Below, piece by piece: positions 1-7,530 of a stretch of 64,000 nucleotides of DNA (its first letter is position 1; each line of letters opens with the position of its first letter). This stretch comes from Cohnella rhizosphaerae (GTDB lineage: Bacteria > Bacillota > Bacilli > Paenibacillales > Paenibacillaceae): contig NZ_JAPDIA010000007.1 in the NCBI RefSeq assembly GCF_029525575.1, positions 372,001 to 436,000 on the forward strand, written 5' to 3'. The notes under the pieces were generated by a model, which worked only from the letters and a program-made list of their open reading frames with translations, searched no databases and was not told where the DNA came from. Made by a program: the position numbers and the translations under genes.

Positions 1-637
1 CCATTACCTGCTTCAGATTTGCGATCATGTCGTCGTAGTCCTTAATATTCTCGTCGCGGTTCCAGACGATACTGTCTCGGAAGTTATTCCCCGTGGAGCC
101 GCCTTGCTCGATCAATCGGAGCTCGATGTTGAACGGCTTCAGTTCGTAATAGAGACCCTCCGTCAATCCCTCCAAAGCGAACTTGGACATGTTGTAGAGC
201 GATCCGAGCGGCACGGCCGTCGTGATGCCCATGAAGGAGCTGATATTGATGAACATGCCGCCGTTGTTCGCTCTGAAGTGAGGCAAAAATCGGCGAATGA
301 CGTTGATCGGTCCTCGCGCATTGACGGCGAATTGCCAATCGATGTCGTCTTCCCGAGCCAATTCAAGCGGACCGTACGTGCCCATGCCGGCGTTGTTGAC
401 GACGACGTCGATTCGTCCGAAGGCGGCGATCGCCTGGTCCGCGGCCGAGCGAACCTGCTCGACGTCGGTGACGTCCAATTTAAAAATACGGATGTTGTCG
501 TAGGCCGTCAGCTCGTTTTCCTTTTCCGGCGTACGCATGGTGGCGGCGACGTTCCACCCCATTTGCGCAAAACGAATGGCCGTCAGCTTGCCGAGTCCGG
601 AGCTTGTGCCTGTGATAAAGACTGTTTTTGTTGTCAT
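1..637 (-). CDS. SDR family oxidoreductase, 3' end outside window
   Basis: Short-chain dehydrogenase/reductase using NAD(P)H on an unknown small substrate in the cytoplasm. The 212 visible residues show the Rossmann motif TGTSSGLG near residue 9, NNAG near residue 90, and the catalytic serine (NISS) and YNMSK Tyr-Lys pair. The start is an ATG at 637 preceded by CTGGAGGGATA. It is the first gene after a strong minus-strand promoter with an overlapping palindromic operator, so it is probably repressed by a TetR-type protein. The C-terminus lies beyond position 1. Family assignment is firm; the substrate is unknown. Confidence 0.9.
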   Translation of the reverse strand, partial: MTTKTVFITGTSSGLGKLTAIRFAQMGWNVAATMRTPEKENELTAYDNIRIFKLDVTDVEQVRSAADQAIAAFGRIDVVVNNAGMGTYGPLELAREDDIDWQFAVNARGPINVIRRFLPHFRANNGGMFINISSFMGITTAVPLGSLYNMSKFALEGLTEGLYYELKPFNIELRLIEQGGSTGNNFRDSIVWNRDENIKDYDDMIANLKQVM

Positions 638-654
638 TGTTATCCCTCCAGCAT

Positions 655-680
655 GATTAGATCGAACGTTCATTCTAATC
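655..680. promoter_or_regulatory. 26-bp palindromic operator, TetR type
   Basis: A near-perfect 26-bp inverted repeat with outer arms GATTAGA/TCTAATC and central core GAACGTTC. Only the two 2-bp linkers fail to pair. It overlaps the -10 box at 678-683, so binding should block transcription of the SDR gene. No TetR gene is adjacent inside the window; the regulator may lie left of position 1 or be the TetR protein at 1986-2591. Confidence 0.7.
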
Positions 681-706
681 ATAGTTCGCGTGAATCCGGT
701 TGTCAA
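678..706 (-). promoter_or_regulatory. Sigma-A promoter for the SDR gene at 637
   Basis: On the minus strand, TTGACA (706-701) is followed by a 17-bp spacer and TATGAT (683-678). This is a near-consensus sigma-A promoter about 40 bp upstream of the start codon. Confidence 0.8.
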
Positions 707-750
707 GAGAGGGGCTGTACGACTGGGAAACGGCGAGCTCGCGAACTTCG

Positions 751-767
751 CTGACAACGTTTGTCAG
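751..767. promoter_or_regulatory. Short inverted repeat CTGACAA-cgt-TTGTCAG
   Basis: A perfect 7-bp inverted repeat with a 3-bp centre between the divergent SDR and DinB genes, 70 bp upstream of the DinB start. It could be an operator for the rightward gene; no matching promoter was identified with confidence. Confidence 0.3.
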
Positions 768-836
768 CCGATCGGGTGTACGATAGGGACAAGACTGCGG
801 TAGCAGCAACGACGACAAATGAAAGGAGAGTGGACC

Positions 837-1352
837 ATGCTTCAACCATCGCATCAATTATATGAGTATCACGTCTGGGCGAACGAGCGGCTGTTCGACC
901 ATCTGGCGCAGCTTCCGAAGGAGGCGTTCCATGCCGAGGTGACGAGCGTGTTCCCGTCCGTCTCGCATACGTTCGGGCATATGTACTTGTTCGAACGGCT
1001 CTTCATGTCCGTGCTCGCGGGCGTGCCGAACGACGACATTTTTCCGAAGCTCCCAAGCTGGACGGAGGAAGCGCAGGGCCGAACCGCGAACGAGATGCGT
1101 CAATTGTTCGCCGGCGTCTCCGGCGAGTTTCGCGACTTGCTGCGGCGTACGCCCGACCCGGACAAGGCGATGACGATCGAGCATCCGATATACGGCCGAC
1201 TCGATACGCATTTTTCCGAGATTCTGCGGCATGTGGTCAACCACGGTACGTATCACCGGGGCAACGTAACCGCGATGCTGAGACAGCAGGGGCACGCCGG
1301 CGTACCGACCGATTATATGTTTTATTTGGTGGAGCGGCAGGCGTCTATCTAA
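837..1352 (+). CDS. DinB/YfiT-like metal-binding four-helix protein
   Basis: A 171-residue DinB-superfamily protein, a four-helix bundle that normally binds a divalent metal through three histidines. Candidate ligands are in HTFGHM (about residue 46) and HGTYHRG (about residue 140), the usual pattern. Some relatives are thiol transferases (bacillithiol S-transferases), others have no known role. An upstream in-frame ATG exists, but the ATG at 837 follows AAAGGAGAG at correct spacing. The gene stands alone and ends in a strong terminator. Confidence 0.85.
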   Translation: MLQPSHQLYEYHVWANERLFDHLAQLPKEAFHAEVTSVFPSVSHTFGHMYLFERLFMSVLAGVPNDDIFPKLPSWTEEAQGRTANEMRQLFAGVSGEFRDLLRRTPDPDKAMTIEHPIYGRLDTHFSEILRHVVNHGTYHRGNVTAMLRQQGHAGVPTDYMFYLVERQASI

Positions 1353-1356
1353 AGAT

Positions 1357-1382
1357 AAAGGCACCCGATGAGGTGCCTTTCT
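1357..1382 (+). terminator. Rho-independent terminator after the DinB gene
   Basis: A 9-bp perfect stem AAAGGCACC/GGTGCCTTT with a 6-nt loop starts 5 bp after the stop codon and ends in a short T-rich tail. Confidence 0.8.
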
Positions 1383-1405
1383 TAACATAATAGAAAGTAT
1401 AAAAT

Positions 1406-1507
1406 CGGCAAGTAATGCTGTACAGCGCCTCTTCGGCCCGGAATACGCCATAGTCCCGGCAGGTAATGCTGCACAGCGCCTTACGCCCCTCTCTCGCATC
1501 GTCGCGC
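1406..1507. repeat. Two copies of a 51-bp intergenic repeat (family A)
   Basis: Two units starting at 1406 and 1457, exactly 51 bp apart, share the core GGTAATGCTG and CAGCGCC. The pattern AAGTAAYGCTGT...GCGYCTCTTCGGC matches the reverse complement of the four-copy array at 18142-18344. No gene is supported in this part of the 600-bp gap. Confidence 0.6.
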
Positions 1508-1761
1508 GAGGCGAAAAAGGGGAGAGCTGGATAACGCAGGCTTTCCGGCCGATTGGACGAGCCGAGGCGGAAATGCCTGCCAATCCTATGCAGGCATCAT
1601 AGGTTATCCCGTGAGCATGCATATTGCGAACAGGAGCGGCGGCGTCCAATCGCCCTCGCTGGCTTCGCTTGCCAACCTTACGATGACGTTAAGCGGAAAG
1701 GTTAGCGTGAGATGCAAATGAAAACTGCGGGAGTAACCGAAGGCAAGTCGAGCGAAGATAC

Positions 1762-1939
1762 CGGACTCAGATGACGCTATTTCGTAAAAAAACGGTGCAA
1801 TTGTGATCATTACGGACTGAAGAGCCGTTATTCACCCAGATCAAGACTAAAATAGTCTCTAATCCCGCAATAGGGGCTCCTGGGTCCGCGAGCGGGCTGC
1901 AAAGCGCGATCGGAACAAATATAAGGGCTCCTGAGTCCG
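1762..1939. repeat. Four degenerate 51-bp-spaced units in inverted pairs (family B)
   Basis: Two units on the plus strand begin CGGACT at 1762 and 1813, 51 bp apart. Two more are on the minus strand, with GGGCTCCTG at 1874 and 1925, also 51 bp apart. The shared core is about CGGACTCAGGAGCCCTTAT. The inner pair (1813-1832 against 1869-1888) forms a large imperfect hairpin whose centre is the small palindrome GACTA-aaa-TAGTC. No ORF in the region looks real. Confidence 0.5.
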
Positions 1940-1963
1940 TCCGCTGCGCGCCATTGCGCAAAC

Positions 1964-1984
1964 AAAGGCCGCCGGCGGCCTTTT
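1964..1984. terminator. GC-rich hairpin terminator at the end of the TetR gene
   Basis: A perfect palindrome, AAAGGCCGCC then GGCGGCCTTT around a single G-C centre, followed on the plus strand by TTTTCTTATTT. It abuts the stop codon of the leftward TetR gene and can serve either strand. Confidence 0.65.
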
Positions 1985-1985
1985 C

Positions 1986-2591
1986 TTATTTGCCTACATA
2001 CTTGAACGAATACATATGCGTCTTGGTGAGATCGATCACTTCATGGATGAACGCCTCCTTGGACTCCTTGAAGTCTTGCCGGATCCAATTGAGCACGAGG
2101 CCGTAAAAGCCGTAGGCGGTATAGCGTTTAAAGTAATCCATGTTGACGGGGATGTTGTTGATCGTCTCGAAAGTGAATTGCTCCCGGTAGATCTTCAGTA
2201 TCGTCTGCGGAAATTCCGCGAGCAGTCCCGGCAGCGTGTCGCCGTATTTAATCAGCTCGAAAAAATCCCGGTGTTCGTAAATGTAAGCCACGATATTAAA
2301 GGACGGCACGTTCAGCTTCTCCGTATACACTTTTTGTCCAGTAACGTAGGGCTGTCCTACGGCAATCTCCAGTCCATGAAGCATGGAGGTCAGCAAATCC
2401 TCCGCAAGCTCGAATTTGTCCTGATAATGCGCGTAAAACGTACTGCGATTATAAGCGGCATAATCGACGATGTCTTTAACGGTTACGGCATGAAATCCTT
2501 TCTCTTTGATCAGCTTCGTCAAAGCCGATTTTAAATGATCGTTCGTCCGATCCCGCCGTGGAGACGTGGCGGCTTTGTCGCTATTCAACAA
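1986..2591 (-). CDS. TetR/AcrR family transcriptional regulator (TTG start)
   Basis: A 201-residue repressor with an N-terminal TetR helix-turn-helix (about residues 20-65, including KDIVDYAAYNRSTFYAHYQD). The C-terminal half, with YGFYGLVLNWIRQDFKES, is like the DhaS/TetR_C_8 group. The start is TTG at 2591, set by GGAGG five bases upstream; no ATG fits. It is divergent from an SDR pair (2769-4296) and probably controls it through the inverted repeat at 2629-2645 in the shared region. The ligand is unknown. Confidence 0.88.
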   Translation of the reverse strand: MLNSDKAATSPRRDRTNDHLKSALTKLIKEKGFHAVTVKDIVDYAAYNRSTFYAHYQDKFELAEDLLTSMLHGLEIAVGQPYVTGQKVYTEKLNVPSFNIVAYIYEHRDFFELIKYGDTLPGLLAEFPQTILKIYREQFTFETINNIPVNMDYFKRYTAYGFYGLVLNWIRQDFKESKEAFIHEVIDLTKTHMYSFKYVGK

Positions 2592-2628
2592 GATGGCCTC
2601 CTTTGAAAAAAGACATATTCAAGCGAAT

Positions 2629-2645
2629 TGTCTACGGGATAGACA
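2629..2645. promoter_or_regulatory. Operator-like inverted repeat TGTCTA-N5-TAGACA
   Basis: A perfect 6-bp inverted repeat with a 5-bp centre lies between the TetR gene and the SDR operon. A second half-site, AGGATAGACAC, recurs at 2706-2716 just downstream of the predicted rightward -10 box. This is a likely TetR binding arrangement. Confidence 0.5.
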
Positions 2646-2664
2646 CTCCGCGATTTGTTGATGA

Positions 2665-2692
2665 TTGTTCCCTCCGGTCAGAATAGTACAAT
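2665..2692 (+). promoter_or_regulatory. Predicted sigma-A promoter of the SDR pair
   Basis: TTGTTC, a 16-bp spacer and TACAAT, followed about 7 bp downstream by a half-site of the TetR-like operator. The first SDR start is 77 bp downstream. Confidence 0.55.
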
Positions 2693-2768
2693 TAAATTGT
2701 GAACAGGATAGACACATTTGGCACGGTGTCCGGCACGATTACGACATATTTTACTGGAGGCGTCAGCG

Positions 2769-3507
2769 ATGGGCAAACTGCAAAACAAAGTAGCCGTCAT
2801 AACCGGAGGAGCGTCCGGAATCGGCGCGGCTACGGCAAGATTGTTCGTTTCCGAGGGAGCCAAGGTGGTCCTCGTCGATTTGAACGAAGAAAAAGGCAAG
2901 GCGTTCGAGAGCGAGCTCAAGGCGCTTGACGCCGACGCGTTGTTCGTTAAAGCCAATATCACAAACGAAGAAGAAGTCGCCCATATTTTCAAACAAACGA
3001 TCGAAGCTTTCGGCAAGGTCGATGTCGTGTTCAACAATGCCGGCATCGGGCGCGTTCACTCGTCGCACGACTTGGCCTACTCGGAGTGGCGCAACACCGT
3101 GAACGTCGACCTGGACGGCGTCTTCCTGGTCGCGCGCGAAGCGATCCGGGAAATGTTGAAGGCCGGCGGGGGGCACGATCGTAAATACGGCGTCGATGTA
3201 CGGTTGGGTCGGGTCGCCCGGATCGGCTGCCTACAATGCGGCTAAAGGCGGCGTCATCAACTTGACGCGCTCGCTTGCGCTCGAATATGCCGAACAACAT
3301 ATTCGCATTAACGCATTATGCCCAGGTTTTATCGACACGCCTATCATTCCGGAAGAAAGCAAGGAAGCGTTGGCCGGACTCACGCCGATGAAGCGTCTCG
3401 GACAAGCGGAGGAGATGGCGAAAGCCGTCCTGTTCATGGCCTGCGACGATTCGTCATTCATGACCGGCAATAGCTTGACCGTCGACGGCGGCTATACAGC
3501 TCAATAA
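2769..3507 (+). CDS. SDR family oxidoreductase, frameshifted as read
   Basis: A classical SDR of about 245 residues: TGGASGIG cofactor loop at residue 13, NNAG near 88, catalytic YNAAK near 155, and the C-terminal FMTGNSLTVDGGY typical of the family. As read, the frame breaks at a G6 run (3168-3173). Removing one G restores the expected residues GGGTIVNTASMYGW and an uninterrupted gene. The ATG at 2769 follows an ACTGGAGG site. It is the first gene of a pair with the SDR at 3523. The frameshift is probably a base-calling error rather than decay. Confidence 0.85.
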
Positions 3508-3522
3508 GGAGAGGTGCTCATC

Positions 3523-4296
3523 ATGAGTTCATTTAACGATAAAGTCATCATCATTACGGGCGCGGCAGGCGGCATCGGGAAAGCGACCGCGAAAAAGCTG
3601 GCGGACCAAGGCGCGAAGCTCGCGTTGGTGGATTTGAACCTGGAGGCCGTGAACCAGGCGATCGCCGAATTGGGGCTCGACGAATCGCGCGCGATCGCGC
3701 TGCAAGCCAACGTGGCAAAGGAAGAAGAGGTCAAGGCGTACGTCGACGCCACGGTCGCGAAGTTCGGCAAGATCGACGGCTTCTTCAACAACGCCGGGAT
3801 CGAAGGCATTACCGCCAACGTCGAAGATTATCCGACCGAGACGTTCGAGCTGGTGTTCAACGTCAACGTGAAGGGTGCGTTCCTGGGGCTGAAATACGTC
3901 GTTCCCGTCATGAAAAAGCAAGGCTACGGCAGTATCGTCAATACGTCCTCGGGTGCGGGATTGATCGGCTCGCCCGGTTTCGTCGGCTACAACAGCTCGA
4001 AGCATGCGGTGATTGGCATGACCAAGGTCGTCGCGCTGGAAGCCGCTCCGTACGGCGTCAGAGTGAACGCGGTGGCACCGGGGGTCATCAACACCCGCAT
4101 GATGCGTCAGATCGAGAAAAATACGGTTCCCGACGATGCCGAGGGCGCAAGAAAAGCGTTCGGCGCCGCGGTGCCGCTAGGCCGATACGGGGAAGCCGAG
4201 GAAGTGGCGAGCGTAGCCGTCTTTCTGCTGTCCGACGACGCTTCGTACGTGTCGCAGTCGATCTATACGGTGGATGGCGGCCAGATCAACCAATAA
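3523..4296 (+). CDS. SDR family oxidoreductase, glucose 1-dehydrogenase-like
   Basis: An intact 257-residue SDR with TGAAGGIG (about residue 12), NNAG (about 88), catalytic serine in NTSSG (about 142) and YNSSK (about 155), ending SIYTVDGG. It starts 15 bp after its SDR neighbour; I chose the ATG at 3523 because AGGAGAGG precedes it, though a GTG at 3514 is possible. The pair is probably one operon under the divergent TetR gene. Both are likely NAD(P)-dependent dehydrogenases on related substrates; the substrates cannot be told from sequence. Confidence 0.9.
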   Translation: MSSFNDKVIIITGAAGGIGKATAKKLADQGAKLALVDLNLEAVNQAIAELGLDESRAIALQANVAKEEEVKAYVDATVAKFGKIDGFFNNAGIEGITANVEDYPTETFELVFNVNVKGAFLGLKYVVPVMKKQGYGSIVNTSSGAGLIGSPGFVGYNSSKHAVIGMTKVVALEAAPYGVRVNAVAPGVINTRMMRQIEKNTVPDDAEGARKAFGAAVPLGRYGEAEEVASVAVFLLSDDASYVSQSIYTVDGGQINQ

Positions 4297-4318
4297 GGCG
4301 AGCAAGCAGCGACATAAA

Positions 4319-4344
4319 AACTCTCCGTTTCCGGAGAGTTTTTT
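4319..4344. terminator. Terminator between convergent SDR and GNAT genes
   Basis: Perfect stem AACTCTCCG/CGGAGAGTT with a TTTC loop and a T-run on the plus strand. A-runs on the other side allow bidirectional use by the convergent acetyltransferase gene. Confidence 0.85.
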
Positions 4345-4347
4345 ATG

Positions 4348-4791
4348 TTATCCGTTATAGATTTGCATCCAATTCGCGCCGTCCCGCAGCGGTTCAAAGC
4401 CGAAGTTGGCATACAGCCCTTGGGCGTCCTCCGTCACGAGCGCGAAGCGCCTGAGTCCCTGAAGCTCGGGATGATGGACGATCAGCTCCATCATGCGTTT
4501 GGACAGTCCCTGGCCGCGATACTCGGCCTCGACGAAGACGTCGGACAAATAAGCGAAAGTCGCCAGATCGGAGATGACTCGTGCGAATCCGGCAAGCTGT
4601 CCGTCCTTCGACGAATCGTGCGCGCCGACCACGATCGCGGAGTGGGCCACGGCCCTTTGGAAGACGTCGAACGTCAGCTTTTTCGCCCAATACATGTTGT
4701 CGCGCAGGTAGCGGTACGCGAAATCCAGGTCGATCAGCGCCCGGTCCGTCGACAATACGATGCGATCCATATCTCTTTCGCGCCGGCTCAT
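4348..4791 (-). CDS. GNAT family N-acetyltransferase
   Basis: A 147-residue acetyltransferase of the Gcn5 fold. The acetyl-CoA loop is seen as EYRGQGLSKRMM (about residue 90), preceded by the YLSDVFVE strand; the C-terminal half holds LYANFGFEPL. Its ATG at 4791 overlaps the stop codon of the upstream metallo-hydrolase (ATGA), indicating translational coupling; a GTG at 4797 is the alternative start. The substrate is unknown. Confidence 0.87.
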   Translation of the reverse strand: MSRRERDMDRIVLSTDRALIDLDFAYRYLRDNMYWAKKLTFDVFQRAVAHSAIVVGAHDSSKDGQLAGFARVISDLATFAYLSDVFVEAEYRGQGLSKRMMELIVHHPELQGLRRFALVTEDAQGLYANFGFEPLRDGANWMQIYNG

Positions 4792-5534
4792 AGCCACTCA
4801 CCGTCCTCTGGAATGATCGCTTTATCCAGCAACCGGTTTGCGGTTAGACGGGTACGCAGCCTGTCGCGCGTGACATGGCAGTGATTGATGGCATCCATAT
4901 GAACGGCCGCGACCCGGGTATAGGGCGCATACGCGATGACCCGGCTCACGTCGTCTTCGTCCATCGTGATGGCGTCGCCTACAAGGAATCTCGCTCCGCC
5001 TGCATTAACGATGGTCATACCGGGCTTATAAAGATCGAGCGCTTCTTTCACCTCGTCGCACCAGATCGTGTCGCCGGCGATATATAGCGTAGGCTCCCCT
5101 TCAGCCTGGAGCACGAAGCCGGACACCGCCCCCATTTTTGCGCCGATCTCGCCTGTCCCGTGCCGACCGTCCGTACGATGGATACGTATGCCCCGGAAGC
5201 TCGTCTCGTCTTGGATTGCGGTCGTTCGGGCGAAGCCTGATGACGCGATCGCCTCTCCATCCCCATGCTGGCAAAAGATCCGGGCTGTCTTCGGCAGCGC
5301 CTGAAGGGCCGCCGCATCCCAGTGATCGGGATGCAAGTGCGTCACAAGAACGGCATCCGGCTCGAGCCACGCGTCCAATGGGCCAGGCAGCGGGACGAGC
5401 GGATTGGGCCGATCGTCGCCGGAATTGGCGATGGGCGGCATCGTCGCCCGGTCGCCGAACATCGGGTCGACCAGGAAGTTGGCTCCCGCATATTCCAACC
5501 ATAGGCTCGCATGGCGAATCAGCTGGATTTTCAT
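4788..5534 (-). CDS. MBL-fold metal-dependent hydrolase (UlaG-like)
   Basis: A 248-residue metallo-beta-lactamase-fold hydrolase. The dinuclear metal motif HLHPDHWD is at about residue 66, the next ligand in IAGDTIW near 155, and a late histidine in AAVHMDAINHCH. The overall layout, including LVDPMFGDRA after the first strands, matches the UlaG-like branch rather than true beta-lactamases. The ATG at 5534 follows GAGGAGG. It is co-transcribed with the overlapping GNAT gene. Confidence 0.87.
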   Translation of the reverse strand: MKIQLIRHASLWLEYAGANFLVDPMFGDRATMPPIANSGDDRPNPLVPLPGPLDAWLEPDAVLVTHLHPDHWDAAALQALPKTARIFCQHGDGEAIASSGFARTTAIQDETSFRGIRIHRTDGRHGTGEIGAKMGAVSGFVLQAEGEPTLYIAGDTIWCDEVKEALDLYKPGMTIVNAGGARFLVGDAITMDEDDVSRVIAYAPYTRVAAVHMDAINHCHVTRDRLRTRLTANRLLDKAIIPEDGEWL

Positions 5535-5654
5535 CGGAATACCTCCTCGGAGATTCATCTGTTATGATGATAGCATTAGCGCCTAGGCTTCATATATAGC
5601 CGGATGAACGCATTCGGAAGGATTTACTTTCACGCTGAAAGGTGTGGTCTGCCA

Positions 5655-5831
5655 GTGGCTAACCAAGCGATCGACGATATCGATCTGCGCATTCTCAATG
5701 CGCTGTTGCATAACGCGCTCCTCTCCAACAAGGAGATGGGGGAGACGGTCGCGGCGCTCAACAAGCTGCTGGAGGACGTGCTGAAGTACGGCAATTATAA
5801 ACTGAGCATTTCCATTGAAAAGGTGAAATAG
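5655..5831 (+). CDS. Small conserved-looking protein, function unknown
   Basis: A 58-residue acidic, helix-rich protein with no recognised domain. The best start is GTG at 5655 (MANQAIDDID), with AAAGGTG upstream; an in-frame ATG at 5604 would give 75 residues but lacks a ribosome site. The composition (leucine-rich heptads NALLHNALL, KLLEDVLK) suggests a short coiled coil or helical bundle. It sits alone between the MBL operon and a terminator. Confidence 0.5.
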   Translation: MANQAIDDIDLRILNALLHNALLSNKEMGETVAALNKLLEDVLKYGNYKLSISIEKVK

Positions 5832-5859
5832 GATTTGTCCCTCGTTAGCGAAGGGATCG

Positions 5860-5893
5860 AGGAGCTGCGTGAGGCAGCTCCTTTTCATTTTTC
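5860..5893. terminator. Bidirectional terminator
   Basis: Stem GGAGCTGC/GCAGCTCC with loop GTGAG and a T-rich tail on the plus strand. It overlaps the last codons of the convergent TetR gene. Confidence 0.75.
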
Positions 5894-6469
5894 CTCCGCC
5901 GGACGATCAGCCTGAATCAACAGCTTCACCGCGCCGGCGACGGATGCTCTTAAGGCGTCCAGGTCCTTCGCTGCTTCCGGATTAAGCGATGGGCCGAAGG
6001 GATTCGTCGACGCCCAGGCGGTAGAGACCGTCATGATGGCCGTTAGCAAAAAGGCAGGCGGGAGCGTCGAGCTTAAGCGGCCGGCGCTTTGCGCTTGACC
6101 GATTTGTCGTATCTTCTCCGCATGGGCATTCTCTCGTTCGGAGGGATTGTCCGTCTTGTGCTCCAGATTGGCCCACATCAGCAGCCGCATGACATCGGGA
6201 TGCGCCACGGCGAAGTCGAATACGTTAACCGCGAACTCGGGGATGCGGTCCGGCGAGAACGGGATTTCCTCGAACGCGCGCTCGAGGTTTTTTTGAAGCA
6301 CGGTCGTAAAAAGCGTTTCTTTGCTTTCAAAATAAACGTAGATCAAGTTTTTGTTGCACCCGGCGGATTTGGCAATGCGATCGACTCTTGCGCCGGCAAT
6401 TCCATAGGCGGAGAACTCGTCCATCGCGGCGTCCAGAATTCGCTCGCGCGTCGCTTCGGCATTTTTCAT
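5885..6469 (-). CDS. TetR/AcrR family repressor of the divergent SDR gene
   Basis: A 194-residue TetR regulator: N-terminal helix-turn-helix (residues 6-52, with RVDRIAKSAGCNKNLIYVYFESKE) and a C-terminal ligand domain including AHPDVMRLLMWANLEH. The ATG at 6469 has an AAGGATG site. It is divergent from the SDR at 6614, and the shared 144-bp gap holds two CTAACCGGTTAG palindromes. The simplest reading is a repressor that controls the SDR gene and perhaps itself. Confidence 0.9.
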   Translation of the reverse strand: MKNAEATRERILDAAMDEFSAYGIAGARVDRIAKSAGCNKNLIYVYFESKETLFTTVLQKNLERAFEEIPFSPDRIPEFAVNVFDFAVAHPDVMRLLMWANLEHKTDNPSERENAHAEKIRQIGQAQSAGRLSSTLPPAFLLTAIMTVSTAWASTNPFGPSLNPEAAKDLDALRASVAGAVKLLIQADRPAEEK

Positions 6470-6528
6470 CGGTTGCTCATCCTTACTTTGTATTAGCGAT
6501 ACCGCGTCATTTCTGCCTAGTATACCAC

Positions 6529-6557
6529 TTGACTAACCGGTTAGAACATTCTATATT
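6529..6557 (+). promoter_or_regulatory. Sigma-A promoter of the SDR gene at 6614
   Basis: TTGACT, a 17-bp spacer and TATATT. Operator 1 overlaps the -35 box and operator 2 lies just downstream of the -10, the classic layout for repression. Confidence 0.8.
6533..6544. promoter_or_regulatory. TetR operator 1, CTAACCGGTTAG
   Basis: A perfect 12-bp palindrome overlapping the -35 hexamer of the rightward promoter; its centre is 29 bp from operator 2. Confidence 0.8.
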
Positions 6558-6558
6558 A

Positions 6559-6576
6559 TAACTAACCGGTTAGTTA
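6559..6576. promoter_or_regulatory. TetR operator 2, 18-bp perfect palindrome
   Basis: TAACTAACCGGTTAGTTA, a perfect 18-bp palindrome containing the same 12-bp core as operator 1. It is placed over the predicted transcription start. Confidence 0.8.
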
Positions 6577-6613
6577 CAAATAAATCGGAACTCCTCGAAA
6601 GAAGGTTATAACG

Positions 6614-7466
6614 ATGGAACATCGGACTTGGTTGATCACGGGAATCAGCAGCGGCTTCGGCCGGCATATGACCGAGCAGCTGCTGGAGCGAGGCGATCGC
6701 GTAGCCGGCACCGTGCGCAATCTCCACGCGGCGGACGATCTGAAGGCGGCATACGGCGATCGGCTGTGGATCGCGAAGCTGGACGTGACGGATACGGCGG
6801 GCATTTATACGGTCGTCAACGAGGCATTCGAGCAGTTAGGCCGCATTGACGCGGTAGTCAGCAATGCCGGCTATGGCCTGATCGGCGCGGCGGAGGAGCT
6901 GACCGACGAGCAAATTATCCATCAGATCAATACCAATCTGGTCGGCTCCATCCAGCTGGTGCGCGCAGCGCTGCCGCACTTGCGCGCGCAAGGCGGCGGA
7001 CGTATCATTCAGCTCTCTACGGTCAGGGGGCCAAGCCGCTTTCCCGGGAGGCTCCCTGTACCACGCGACGAAGTGGGGGATCGAGGGCTTCGCCGAAGCG
7101 GTCATGCAGGAGGTCGCGCCGTTCAACATCGGCGTGACCATCGTGGAGCCGGGCGGGGCGCGCACGAATTTCAGGCACCACAGCTTGAAGCTGGGGCCGC
7201 GGATGGAGGCCTACGATATCTCTCCGGCTGCGGGCGCCAGGCGTATCGCCGAAGATAAGACGGCTGTATCCAGGGGGGATCCTGCAAAAATGGCTAAGAT
7301 CATAATCGACAGCGTCGACCAGCATCCGGCGCCGAAGCGGATCGCGCTGGGCAGCGATTCCTACCAGGCGATCCATCGCGCGCTCACCGGCCGACTCGCG
7401 GAGCTTGAGGCGCAGCGGGGAGCTCGCTTTCTCGACGGATTTTCCGGAAGGGCAGTAACCTCCTGA
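6614..7466 (+). CDS. SDR family oxidoreductase, frameshifted as read
   Basis: An SDR of about 283 residues of the longer 'extended classical' type: TGISSGFG at residue 9, SNAGYG near 83, YHATKWGIEGF near 155, and a C-terminal region (GSDSYQAIHRAL) typical of this subgroup. The frame breaks at a G5 run (7026-7030); dropping one G restores GQAAFPGGSLYHATKWG. It is the sole gene under the palindrome-controlled promoter, repressed by the divergent TetR. The length is a multiple of three after correction. Confidence 0.87.
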
Positions 7467-7530
7467 TCGGATAGTTCGGGACAGTTCCAGATAATGACAT
7501 GCTATGCTGGATAAAAAAGGCGGAGAGCGC

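Noticed and set aside
858..1649. A 263-residue minus-strand ORF opposite the DinB gene
   Set aside because: It crosses the DinB terminator and repeat region, has biased Arg/His composition and no ribosome site.
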